A DNA stretch of 14,153 nt, from NCBI GenBank assembly GCA_938041275.1, contig CALISH010000033.1, positions 1 to 14,153 of the forward strand. The letters run 5' to 3'. The position numbers and the translations under genes are program-made. Under the pieces are notes generated by a model. It worked only from the letters and a program-made list of their open reading frames with translations, did not search any database and was not told the origin of the DNA. Origin of the DNA: an uncultured Solobacterium sp. Lineage in GTDB: Bacteria; Bacillota_I; Bacilli_A; Erysipelotrichales; Erysipelotrichaceae. Below, in pieces: positions 1-6,983 of the stretch; the first letter of the stretch is position 1, and each line of letters starts with the position of its first letter.

Positions 1-204
1 CGGTACCCCGACCCCAAGTAATTTTAGAGCGCCGATTTTATATTCACCCTTGCGGTTTTTTGCCAAGGGTTTTTTCATATTGTTTGTCAAGCGGATGAGT
101 GCGCCATCTTGCGCGCGTATTTGATCGAGAAAATACATATAGCAGTTTGCGCATCCTTCACTAATCTTCTTACATCCATGCCATGGATTCCATGTGTCGT
201 GCAT
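1..204 (-). CDS. DUF5131 / phage Gp37-Gp68-like protein, N-terminal part
   Basis: The 68 visible codons (the rest lies beyond base 1) begin MHDTWNPWHGCKKISEGC and continue ANCYMYFLD. The WNPWHGC...ISxGCxxCY pattern, with cysteines at residues 11, 18 and 21, is the N-terminal hallmark of the DUF5131 family, first named from phage proteins Gp37/Gp68. From memory, some members of the family are encoded beside three-Cys-motif partner proteins (TcmP); no biochemical role can be assigned from this fragment. The cysteine spacing suggests a metal or Fe-S site, which is inference. The start is the ATG at 204-202 (complement), chosen because a perfect AGGAGG (complement of 213-218) lies 8 nt upstream. 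The ATG at 212-210 is out of frame. The gene is divergent from the liv operon. Confidence 0.8.
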   Translation of the reverse strand, partial: MHDTWNPWHGCKKISEGCANCYMYFLDQIRAQDGALIRLTNNMKKPLAKNRKGEYKIGALKLLGVGVP

Positions 205-233
205 CGCGTCATCCTCCTACATGTAGTGTATGT

Positions 234-254
234 TTTGCGGTAAATATACGCAAA
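234..254. promoter_or_regulatory. Inverted repeat TTTGCG-N9-CGCAAA, candidate operator
   Basis: Perfect 6-bp arms, TTTGCG at 234-239 and CGCAAA at 249-254, are separated by 9 AT-rich bases. The repeat lies about 30 bp upstream of the divergent DUF5131 start, where an operator for that gene would sit. No convincing -35/-10 pair could be fixed on the minus strand here, so operator function is a guess. Confidence 0.25.
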
Positions 255-311
255 TAATTGGTTTGTGAATTTGAATAAATTTTATACATTGAAAAAAATA
301 ATCTGTAATTT

Positions 312-343
312 TGAAAGAAATTTACATCAAATGTGAAAGAAAT
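312..343 (+). repeat. Two direct copies of TGAAAGAAAT, 22 bp apart
   Basis: TGAAAGAAAT occurs at 312-321 and again at 334-343, a 22-bp period, close to two helical turns. A second direct repeat, TTTACATCAA, occurs at 321-330 and 380-389, and its second copy falls in the spacer of the liv promoter. Helically phased repeats upstream of a promoter can be activator or repressor sites. In AT-rich DNA, chance is a real alternative. Confidence 0.35.
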
Positions 344-350
344 GTGCAAA

Positions 351-365
351 AATATTCTGAATATA
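351..365 (+). promoter_or_regulatory. CodY-box-like palindrome upstream of the liv promoter
   Basis: AATATTCTGAATATA matches the Firmicutes CodY consensus AATTTTCWGAAAATT at 12 of 15 positions. It ends 1 bp before the -35 hexamer. CodY is the GTP- and branched-chain-amino-acid-responsive repressor that commonly controls BCAA uptake genes, so a site here would make biological sense. Whether this organism encodes CodY is not visible in the window. Confidence 0.35.
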
Positions 366-366
366 G

Positions 367-395
367 TTGATTTTAGATTTTTACATCAATATAAT
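367..395 (+). promoter_or_regulatory. Sigma-A promoter of the liv operon
   Basis: The -35 hexamer TTGATT (367-372) and a perfect -10 TATAAT (390-395) are separated by 17 bp. Transcription would start near 402, giving a leader of about 36 nt before livJ. That is too short for a riboswitch, so control is expected at the promoter. Confidence 0.75.
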
Positions 396-438
396 AAGAA
401 CATCTTAAATAAGAGATTAGAAAACGAGGGTGGAAATG

Positions 439-1614
439 ATGAGTTTCAAGAAATTAGTAAAAGGTGGCCTTGCGGCACTCATGGCTCTATCACTAGCAGC
501 TTGTGAAGCATCCGAAGGATCTTCTGGTAAATCTACATCAACAGAAACAACTTCTGATTATGTTGCGGCTGGAGATTTGAAGTCATATACGATTGGTACA
601 TTAGGACCAACAACAGGTGACTATGCAGTATATGGTCTAGCAGTAACAAATGCGGTTAAACTTGCGGTAGAAGATTACAACGCTGCGAAAGGTACAAACA
701 TTAAGGTGGATGTACAGGATTCTCAAGGTGATCAGACACAGGCGTTAAATATCTATAACAAGTTTGTTTCTGACACAAAGGTTGCAGGTATTATCGGTGG
801 TACTGTTTCAGGTGAATCTTATGCGATTGCAGTACAGAGTAAGGATACTGGTGTTCCTATTATTACACCTAGTGGTACTGCTGCAAATATTACGGATGAA
901 GGTGGGCCAAACGTATTCCGTGCATGTTATACAGACCCACAGCAGGCAAAGCAGGTAGCTGACTTTACATATGAAACATTAGGCTTAAAGAAGGCTGCTA
1001 TGATTTATAACAGTGATGATGATTACTCAACTGGTGTAGCGGAAGCTTTCAAGGCTGAGTTTGAAAGTAAGGGTGGAAAGGTTGTTCTTTCTGAAGCATT
1101 CTCTACTGCTGATCAGGACTTCAGTTCTCAGTTAACAAAGATTGCGGCTGAAGATGTTGATGTATTATTTGTTCCAAACTATTATGAAAAGGATGTACAG
1201 ATTGCAAAGCAAGCAAGAAATCTTGGCATTAAGGCACAGATTGTTGGTGCTGATGGTTGGGATGGAGCTACCAGTGTAGCTGGTAACGACGCTTCCGCAA
1301 TTGAAGGTGTTATCTTCATCAACCAATACTCACCAGATATGGAGAGTGTTCAGGATATCATGAAGAAGTACAAGGAAAAGTTCGGTACAGATATTAACTC
1401 ATTCGGTATCAATGCATATGACTCAACAATGTTGTTATTACAGACAATTGAAAAGGTTGGTTCTCTCAAGGCTAGCGATATTGTAAAGGGCATTGCATCT
1501 ACAGACTACAAGGGAATCTTAGGAAGTATCTCCTTTGATAGTAATGGTGACCCAATCAAGGAACCAGTATTCGTTCAAATCAAGAACGGTCAATATACAA
1601 CTTATAAGAAGTAG
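439..1614 (+). CDS. livJ: Branched-chain amino acid ABC transporter, substrate-binding lipoprotein
   Basis: Extracellular lipoprotein that captures Leu/Ile/Val-type amino acids and delivers them to the LivHM permease. From the ATG at 439 the product is 391 aa. It has a basic N-terminus (MSFKKLVK), a hydrophobic core and the lipobox LAAC with the lipidated Cys at residue 22, followed by a Ser/Thr-rich linker. The remainder reads as a type I periplasmic-binding-protein fold (Peripla_BP_6 family): IGTLGPTTGDYAVYG near the N-terminus, then a GTVSGESYAIA segment and IITPSGTAANIT. Upstream in-frame starts GTG 430 and ATG 436 exist, but GTG 430 overlaps the GAGGGTGG ribosome binding site (426-433) and 439 has better spacing. 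It is the first gene of the operon. The family also binds other amino acids and amides, so exact specificity is inferred from the company it keeps. Confidence 0.92.
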   Translation: MSFKKLVKGGLAALMALSLAACEASEGSSGKSTSTETTSDYVAAGDLKSYTIGTLGPTTGDYAVYGLAVTNAVKLAVEDYNAAKGTNIKVDVQDSQGDQTQALNIYNKFVSDTKVAGIIGGTVSGESYAIAVQSKDTGVPIITPSGTAANITDEGGPNVFRACYTDPQQAKQVADFTYETLGLKKAAMIYNSDDDYSTGVAEAFKAEFESKGGKVVLSEAFSTADQDFSSQLTKIAAEDVDVLFVPNYYEKDVQIAKQARNLGIKAQIVGADGWDGATSVAGNDASAIEGVIFINQYSPDMESVQDIMKKYKEKFGTDINSFGINAYDSTMLLLQTIEKVGSLKASDIVKGIASTDYKGILGSISFDSNGDPIKEPVFVQIKNGQYTTYKK

Positions 1615-1620
1615 TGATTT

Positions 1621-1648
1621 GAGATAGGGAGGCAATACTCCCTATTTC
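1621..1648 (+). terminator. Intercistronic hairpin between livJ and livH (partial terminator or mRNA stabiliser)
   Basis: ATAGGGAG (1624-1631) pairs perfectly with CTCCCTAT (1638-1645) around loop GCAATA. The stem extends to 11 bp with one G-U pair. It is followed by a broken U-rich stretch (TTTCGTTATTTG) rather than a clean U-run, so readthrough into livH is likely. Such hairpins after binding-protein genes typically give more binding protein than permease; that role here is inference. Confidence 0.6.
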
Positions 1649-1674
1649 GTTATTTGTGGTAAGGAGGGAAATGC

Positions 1675-2550
1675 ATGAATCAGTTTTTTATGCAATTTAT
1701 CAATGGATTAAACATCGGCTCAATTTATGCACTGATTGCGCTAGGTTATACGATGGTATACGGCATTGCGAAGTTAATTAACTTTGCACATGGAGACGTC
1801 ATCATGGTCGGTGCGTATATTAGTTTTATCAGTATGAAGTTTGGATTACCATGGTGGCTTGCGGTCATTATCTCTATCGTCGCGTGTGCTGTTTTGGGCG
1901 TTGTGATGGAGAAGGTTGCGTATAAGCCTTTACGTAACGCAAGTCGTATTTCATTATTGATTACTGCGATTGGTATTAGTTACCTCCTACAGAATTTGTT
2001 CCAATTGATTTTTGGCGCAAATCCACAACCATATCATGCGTTTATTGCATTACCAGCACTAAATCTCGGTAGTATTTCAATTCAGGCAAACTATTATATT
2101 ACATTTAGTGTGTCTGTATTGTTGATGGTCTTATTGACGTTATTTGTAAATAAGACAACGATGGGTAAGGCGATGCGTGCTGTATCAGAGGATGAAGGTG
2201 CTGCCAAGCTAATGGGAATTAACGTTGATACTACAATCAGCTTAACGTTTGCGATTGGCTGTGCTCTTGCGGCAATCGCAGGTATTCTATATGCAAATTG
2301 TTATCCAATGATTAACCCAACCCTAGGTTCTTTACCTGGTATTAAGGCGTTTATTGCGGCGGTACTGGGTGGAATTGGTTCAATTCCAGGTGCGGTAATT
2401 GGTGCGTTTATCCTTGGTATGGTGGAAGCTATGACCAAGGCATATATTTCCTCTCAGTTAACAGATACGATTGTATTTGCAATTTTAATTTTGATGTTGG
2501 TATTTAAACCGGCAGGTATTCTAGGAAAGAATGTAAAGGAGAAGGTGTAA
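1675..2550 (+). CDS. livH: Branched-chain amino acid ABC transporter permease LivH
   Basis: Integral membrane permease, 291 aa, the usual LivH length, forming the translocation pore with LivM. The N-terminal part has the characteristic ALGYTMVYGIAKLINFAHGD segment. The cytoplasmic coupling region AVSEDEGAAKLMGIN (about residues 168-182) is the EAA-type loop that contacts the ATPases. It is followed by FAIGCALAAIAGIL and the C-terminal GGIGSIPGAVIGAFILG helix. The start is the ATG at 1675, 6 nt after AAGGAGGG (1661-1668). The ATG at 1671 is in another frame. The stop codon directly abuts the livM start, consistent with translational coupling. Confidence 0.93.
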   Translation: MNQFFMQFINGLNIGSIYALIALGYTMVYGIAKLINFAHGDVIMVGAYISFISMKFGLPWWLAVIISIVACAVLGVVMEKVAYKPLRNASRISLLITAIGISYLLQNLFQLIFGANPQPYHAFIALPALNLGSISIQANYYITFSVSVLLMVLLTLFVNKTTMGKAMRAVSEDEGAAKLMGINVDTTISLTFAIGCALAAIAGILYANCYPMINPTLGSLPGIKAFIAAVLGGIGSIPGAVIGAFILGMVEAMTKAYISSQLTDTIVFAILILMLVFKPAGILGKNVKEKV

Positions 2551-3504
2551 GTGATGAAAAAACTCAATTTAAAAAACAGACTCCTACTCGAATTTGGCAT
2601 TACTGCACTAGGATATATCTTGCTTGTTGTGTTAATGCGTATCGGTGTATTAAAGAGTTATTGGCAAGGTATCTTGATTACCATCTGTATCAATGTAATC
2701 TTGACGGTTTCTTTAAATATGACAGCGGGTTTCCTTGGTGAACTTGCGTTAGGCCATGCGGGATTTATGGCTGCTGGAGCCTACGCTTCTGCAGTATTTA
2801 CAAAGTCAATGCGTCTTTTACCTGTTATCGAATTTCCAATTGCGATTCTCATCGGCGGTATCGTTGCGATGATTCTAGGTCTTCTTGTTTGTTTACCAAC
2901 CCTACGTTTACGTGGAGACTATCTCGCAATTATTACATTAGCCTTTGGTGAAATCGTACGTAATGTACTGATCAACTTGAAAGTATTGGGTGGTGCTGGT
3001 GGTTATTCCGCAATCGCAAAGAATACAACCTTTACATGGGCATTCGCTTTAGCTGCGATTACGGTCTTCTTATCGTTATCTCTGATTCATTCTCGACATG
3101 GTCGTTCAATCATTGCGATTCGTGAAGATGAGATTGCGGCTGAATCTTCTGGTATCAATACCCAGAAATATAAGATTATTACGTTTTTATACTCCGCATT
3201 CTTTGCGGGTGTAGGTGGTGCTTTATACGCTCATTACATGGGCTTCTTACAACCGAGCGTATTTACATTAGATAAATCGATTGAGATTTTGGTAATGGTT
3301 GTATTAGGTGGTATGGGTAATATCTTTGGTTCTATTGTATCCGCAAGTGTTCTAACATTATTACCAGAAATACTACGTAGTGTGAGTGATTATCGTATGC
3401 TCGTATATTCGATTGTGTTGATTCTGATGATGTTAGTGAAACATGCTCCACAAATGCAGGCGTTTTTCCATCGTTTCAAAAGGAATAAGGAGGTTCATTC
3501 ATGA
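2551..3504 (+). CDS. livM: Branched-chain amino acid ABC transporter permease LivM
   Basis: Second permease subunit, 317 aa. Recognisable family segments are TAGFLGELALGHAGFMAAGAY in the N-terminal third, LPTLRLRGDYLAIITLAFGEI in the middle, the EAA-type loop IAIREDEIAAESSGIN, and GGMGNIFGSIVSA near the C-terminus. The start is either GTG 2551, 9 nt after AAAGGAG (2535-2541), or ATG 2554; the difference is one residue. The stop overlaps the livG start by 4 nt (ATGA at 3501-3504). The C-terminus is basic (HRFKRNKEVHS), consistent with a cytoplasmic tail. Confidence 0.92.
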   Translation: MMKKLNLKNRLLLEFGITALGYILLVVLMRIGVLKSYWQGILITICINVILTVSLNMTAGFLGELALGHAGFMAAGAYASAVFTKSMRLLPVIEFPIAILIGGIVAMILGLLVCLPTLRLRGDYLAIITLAFGEIVRNVLINLKVLGGAGGYSAIAKNTTFTWAFALAAITVFLSLSLIHSRHGRSIIAIREDEIAAESSGINTQKYKIITFLYSAFFAGVGGALYAHYMGFLQPSVFTLDKSIEILVMVVLGGMGNIFGSIVSASVLTLLPEILRSVSDYRMLVYSIVLILMMLVKHAPQMQAFFHRFKRNKEVHS

Positions 3505-4271
3505 GTGAGAAGAAATATATTCTAGAAGTTGATGAACTCGGTATTAACTTTGGTGGTTTACGTGCTGTAAATGACTTCTCAATGAAGATTGAGGAAGGTC
3601 AGCTCTATGGTTTGATTGGACCAAATGGGGCTGGTAAAACAACAGTGTTTAATATGTTGACGGGTGTGTATACACCAACGGATGGTACAGTAAAGCTAGA
3701 GGGTAAGAAGATTAATGGGATGAAGCCATATGCGATTACTCGTTTAGGAATTGCGCGTACCTTCCAAAATATTCGTTTGTTTAAAGATATGACTGTGAAA
3801 GAGAATGTCTTAGCAGCTTTGGATACACAAGCTAACTATGGATTATTCTCTGGGATGTTTAAGTTACCAAATTCCTTAAAACAGGAAAAAGATATGGATC
3901 TAGAAGCTATGTCCTTATTAGAAGTATTCCATCTGGAAAAAGATGCGGATAAACTTGCGAAGAATTTACCGTATGGTAAACAACGTGAGTTAGAAATCAT
4001 CCGTGCTTTAGGCGCACATCCAAAACTATTATTGTTGGATGAGCCTGCGGCAGGTATGAATCCTCAGGAAACAAAGAATCTCATGGAAACAATTCGCCTT
4101 GTACGTGATCGTTTCAATATCGCTATCTTATTAATTGAACATGATATGAAGCTTGTCATGGGTATCTGTGAGAAGATTTCTGTATTGAATTATGGTATGT
4201 TGCTAGCAGAGGGAACACCAGAGAAAATCCGTACAAACCCAGATGTTGTAAAGGCATACTTAGGAGAGTGA
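3501..4271 (+). CDS. livG: Branched-chain amino acid ABC transporter ATP-binding protein LivG
   Basis: Cytoplasmic ATPase of the Liv importer, 256 aa. Walker A is GPNGAGKT (residues 40-47), the Q-loop lies in ARTFQNIRLF (85-94), and Walker B is LLLLDEP (176-182). The H-loop His is H214 in LLIEHDM. The ABC signature region reads LPYGKQRELEI (156-166), the divergent form typical of LivG rather than canonical LSGGQ, so it is not a defect. AAGGAGG (3487-3493) lies 7 nt before the ATG at 3501, inside livM, indicating coupled translation. Confidence 0.94.
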   Translation: MSEKKYILEVDELGINFGGLRAVNDFSMKIEEGQLYGLIGPNGAGKTTVFNMLTGVYTPTDGTVKLEGKKINGMKPYAITRLGIARTFQNIRLFKDMTVKENVLAALDTQANYGLFSGMFKLPNSLKQEKDMDLEAMSLLEVFHLEKDADKLAKNLPYGKQRELEIIRALGAHPKLLLLDEPAAGMNPQETKNLMETIRLVRDRFNIAILLIEHDMKLVMGICEKISVLNYGMLLAEGTPEKIRTNPDVVKAYLGE

Positions 4272-4275
4272 TGAT

Positions 4276-4980
4276 ATGCTGAAAGTAGAAAATTTAGTTG
4301 TACGTTACGGAATGATTGAAGCTATCAAGGGTATCTCCTTTGAAGTCAATGATGGTGAAATTGTTACGTTAATCGGTGCTAATGGTGCTGGAAAGACAAC
4401 GACCATGCATACGATCTCCAGTTTATTAAAGCCTGCAGAGGGTTCTATTTTGTTGGATGGGGTTGATATCACAAAGATTCCAGCCCATAAAATTGTGACG
4501 ATGGGACTTGCACAGATACCTGAACGTAGAAGAGTATTCGCTTCACAGACCGTTGAAGAAAATCTTGATCTTGGCGCCTTTACAAGAAAAGATAAAGAAG
4601 GGATTGCACAAGATTTAGAGCGTGTTTATACGTTATTTCCACGTTTAAAAGAACGTAAGAAACAATTAGCTGGTACCTTATCTGGTGGGGAACAGCAGAT
4701 GCTTGCGATGGGTAGGGCGTTAATGGCTAAACCAAAGATTCTATTATTGGATGAGCCATCCATGGGTTTATCGCCATTGCTTGTAAAAGAAATCTTTAGA
4801 ATTATTGAAGAAATTAACAAGCAAGGTACTACAATATTACTAGTAGAACAGAATGCAAAGATGGCATTAGCGATAGCTGATCGTGCATATGTGCTAGAAA
4901 CAGGTAAAATAACATTAGAGGGTAGTGGTCAAGAGTTGGCTGCTAGCGAGCAAGTTCAGAAAGTTTATCTAGGAGGATAA
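4276..4980 (+). CDS. livF: Branched-chain amino acid ABC transporter ATP-binding protein LivF
   Basis: Second ATPase of the importer, 234 aa. Walker A is GANGAGKT (34-41), the signature is LSGGEQQ (135-141), and Walker B is ILLLDEP (155-161). The H-loop position carries Gln (Q192 in LLVEQNA), which is normal for LivF and leaves the paired LivG with the conventional His. The PERRRVF segment after the Q-loop is also typical. The start at 4276 follows AGGAGAG (4262-4268), which lies at the end of livG. The gap to livG is 4 nt. Confidence 0.94.
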   Translation: MLKVENLVVRYGMIEAIKGISFEVNDGEIVTLIGANGAGKTTTMHTISSLLKPAEGSILLDGVDITKIPAHKIVTMGLAQIPERRRVFASQTVEENLDLGAFTRKDKEGIAQDLERVYTLFPRLKERKKQLAGTLSGGEQQMLAMGRALMAKPKILLLDEPSMGLSPLLVKEIFRIIEEINKQGTTILLVEQNAKMALAIADRAYVLETGKITLEGSGQELAASEQVQKVYLGG

Positions 4981-4984
4981 AACA

Positions 4985-5662
4985 ATGTACGTTAAAGATC
5001 ATATGACGGCGAATCCTATTACAATTACAGCGGATACACCGTTATCCAAAGCACTAGAAATTATGGGTAAGAATCACTTCCACCGCTTACCAGTTGTGGA
5101 TGCGAATCATAAACTAATTGGTTTGATCACAGAGGGACTAGTAAACGATACATCTGGAAAGAACGCAACTTCCTTATCCATTTATGAATTGAATTACTTG
5201 TTATCTCGTACACAGGCAAAGGACATCATGATTCGTGATGTGCATACGGTTTCTCCAATGGTTTTCTTAGAAGAAGCTGCGCAAGTGATGCTAGAAAATA
5301 CGGTCAATGTATTGCCGGTCGTGGATGAAGAGAATCATGTAGTTGGTATTATCACAGAAAAGGATATCTTCTTAACATTTGTTGATTTAATGGGCTTAAA
5401 ACGTCAAGGTACAAGATTTGTCATGTTGATTGATGATAAGCCTGGTATATTTGCGCAGGTGACGAAGTTATTTGCACAAGAAAATGCAAATGTAGAAAAC
5501 ATTGCTGTATATCATACAGACCGTGGCTCTGAGGTTGTTGTTAAGGCAACGGGGAAAGTTGCGGTAGATAAGATGACAAAGATTCTACAGGATGCTGGAT
5601 TTAATATTACCAATGTTGTCCAAACAACTGCTGAAGGTAAGACTGTTGTTTGGTTGAAGTAG
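4985..5662 (+). CDS. CBS-CBS-ACT domain protein (AcuB-like) of the liv operon
   Basis: Cytoplasmic protein of 225 aa. CBS domain 1 spans about residues 1-55 (MTANPITI, HRLPVVDANHKLIGLIT), CBS domain 2 about 78-135 (VHTVSPMV, NVLPVVDEENHVVGIITEKD), and an ACT domain about 143-215 (FVMLIDDKPGIFAQVTKLFA, then NVENIAVY). CBS pairs usually bind adenine nucleotides and ACT domains usually bind amino acids. This domain order is that of the AcuB family, named after an acetoin-utilisation gene, but nothing here concerns acetoin. The gene starts 4 nt after livF, with AGGAGG (4971-4976) inside livF, so it is surely co-transcribed. Other Firmicutes, such as pneumococcus as I recall, also carry an AcuB-type gene after livF. 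A role sensing branched-chain amino acids or energy state for the transporter is inference. Confidence 0.85.
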   Translation: MYVKDHMTANPITITADTPLSKALEIMGKNHFHRLPVVDANHKLIGLITEGLVNDTSGKNATSLSIYELNYLLSRTQAKDIMIRDVHTVSPMVFLEEAAQVMLENTVNVLPVVDEENHVVGIITEKDIFLTFVDLMGLKRQGTRFVMLIDDKPGIFAQVTKLFAQENANVENIAVYHTDRGSEVVVKATGKVAVDKMTKILQDAGFNITNVVQTTAEGKTVVWLK

Positions 5663-5670
5663 ATGAATGG

Positions 5671-5694
5671 GGTTCTGCAAGTGCAGAACCTTTT
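5671..5694 (+). terminator. Rho-independent terminator of the liv operon
   Basis: A perfect 8-bp stem, GGTTCTGC (5671-5678) with GCAGAACC (5683-5690) around AAGT, is followed directly by TTTT. It lies 8 nt after the CBS-ACT stop codon and marks the end of the six-gene liv transcript. Confidence 0.85.
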
Positions 5695-5723
5695 ATGATA
5701 GAATAAAGAACACGGAGGATCTT

Positions 5724-6179
5724 ATGGATATTCAGAATTTGATTTTATATGTATTTGATGCAGTGATGTTAGTCGCGTTTGCGAGAATGTTGATGGTTTC
5801 AAATACCGTAAAGATAGAGACGAAGGTTGGCAATAAGATGAAGTGGATGATTCCTGTCTTATTTCTTGCGATTGCGATCATTGGTTTTGTACGTTATGAG
5901 GGGGTATTCCGTATCGTACAATTCATTGTTCCAATTGTTTTGGGAGTGATGTACTACTTTATGAAATCTGGATTATCAGATGAAGGGATTGTAATGACGG
6001 GCTCACTGATTAAATTCCATAAGGCAGGGCAGGTAATGCTTTCACGTTCGGATAATAGTATTTATTTTGTGAGAAATAAGATTCAAACTGCGCTTTTTTT
6101 TGAGGAAGACCAGTTTGATGAAGTGAGAAACTTCTTGAAGGAACATAGTGTTAAGTCGGATTATTTAAAGAAAATATAG
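5724..6179 (+). CDS. Small membrane protein of unknown family, three predicted TM helices
   Basis: A 151-aa protein that I do not recognise. Hydrophobic segments lie at about residues 5-24, 40-57 and 61-80. The C-terminal half is soluble: GLSDEGIVMTGSLIKFHKAGQV, then alternating beta-like stretches (NSIYFVRNK, QTALFFEED) and a charged final helix ending KKI. The strand-rich tail after a membrane anchor looks like a small beta-domain, but no family assignment is claimed. The ATG at 5724 is chosen because GGAGG (5714-5718) precedes it. A longer in-frame start at 5667 would begin ahead of the liv terminator and run through it, so it is rejected. No clear promoter is visible in the 30 nt after the terminator, so expression may depend on readthrough or on a weak promoter. 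Confidence 0.75.
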   Translation: MDIQNLILYVFDAVMLVAFARMLMVSNTVKIETKVGNKMKWMIPVLFLAIAIIGFVRYEGVFRIVQFIVPIVLGVMYYFMKSGLSDEGIVMTGSLIKFHKAGQVMLSRSDNSIYFVRNKIQTALFFEEDQFDEVRNFLKEHSVKSDYLKKI

Positions 6180-6236
6180 TTGCGTGTTTTTTAAAATATG
6201 TTATTGTTTTAAATTGTATTTCATTACAGGGGGAAC

Positions 6237-6941
6237 ATGGTTAGAAAAATCAAGCGACTAAGAAAGCCTGCGATTATACTATTGATCTTGGTGATTATTG
6301 CAATCATTGGGTGGTTAGTATACCGTGCTTTTGGGCCAGTGGTTCAAGAGGTATGGCAGATATTACAGTCTGGAAATCAGTCAGATCTAGCAGAATATAT
6401 CCAAGGACAGGGTCATTATGGTGCCTATATTGCACTATTTATGATTAGTGTGCTCCAGGTAGTCAGTGTTATTTTACCGGGTGTCATTATCCAGTTTGCG
6501 GGTGCCTTCCTATTTGGTTGGTGGAGAGCTTTCCTACTATGCTGGCTTGGTTTTACTGCTGGTAATGTCTTGGTGTTTGCGATACTACGTGGTGTAGGTA
6601 AATCTATCCGTATTGCGTTGAATAATACAACACCAAAAGAAAACTGGTTAATGAAGAAGATCGATGAGGGAAAGCCAATCTTTGTTGTGGCGGTATCATG
6701 TATGTTACCGGGGATACCAAATGGTATCATTCCTTATGTAGCTGCACATGCTAAAATAAGTTTGAAAGATTTCTCTCTAGCGATATTGTGCTCTAGTTGG
6801 ATACAGATTTTATTAAGCTGTATCTCGGGTCACTTCTTAGCAGAAGGAAACTATGTCGTATCTGCACTTGCAGTGGCGATTCAAGTAATTTCTGTTGTGG
6901 TTATCTTATTTAACAAAGATAAGATTCTTGAGAAATTATAA
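6237..6941 (+). CDS. TVP38/TMEM64 (VTT/SNARE-associated) family membrane protein
   Basis: Integral membrane protein of 234 aa, the usual length for the VTT superfamily that includes bacterial DedA/YdjX-like and eukaryotic TMEM41B/VMP1 proteins. These are implicated in lipid transport or scrambling. Family features visible are an N-terminal basic TM anchor (residues 10-30), the re-entrant segment VILPGVIIQFAGAFLFGWWRA (78-98), LGFTAGNVLVFAILRGVGKS (104-123) with the conserved Arg-Gly, and the second re-entrant block CMLPGIPNGIIPYVAA (155-170). The start follows a GGGGGAA site (6229-6235). The 57-nt gap to the previous gene has no terminator. The substrate is unknown. Confidence 0.85.
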   Translation: MVRKIKRLRKPAIILLILVIIAIIGWLVYRAFGPVVQEVWQILQSGNQSDLAEYIQGQGHYGAYIALFMISVLQVVSVILPGVIIQFAGAFLFGWWRAFLLCWLGFTAGNVLVFAILRGVGKSIRIALNNTTPKENWLMKKIDEGKPIFVVAVSCMLPGIPNGIIPYVAAHAKISLKDFSLAILCSSWIQILLSCISGHFLAEGNYVVSALAVAIQVISVVVILFNKDKILEKL

Positions 6942-6983
6942 GGAAAGTAGAAATGATATCTGTATATTTTATGGGGTGATAAA

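Noticed and set aside
396..438. Riboswitch or T-box leader before livJ
   Set aside because: The predicted leader is only about 36 nt and contains no terminator-antiterminator structure.
3656..3990. Degenerate ABC signature LPYGKQR in LivG as a sign of inactivity
   Set aside because: LPYGxQR is the normal LivG form of this motif. Walker A, Walker B and the H-loop are intact.
5667..5723. Longer N-terminus for the small membrane protein starting at 5667
   Set aside because: It would begin ahead of the liv terminator hairpin and run through it, with no ribosome binding site. The ATG at 5724 has GGAGG and gives a normal membrane-protein N-terminus.
6425..6730. 101-codon open frame on the minus strand opposite the VTT gene
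   Set aside because: It lies wholly opposite a well-supported gene, has no plausible family or ribosome binding site, and reads as an antisense shadow.
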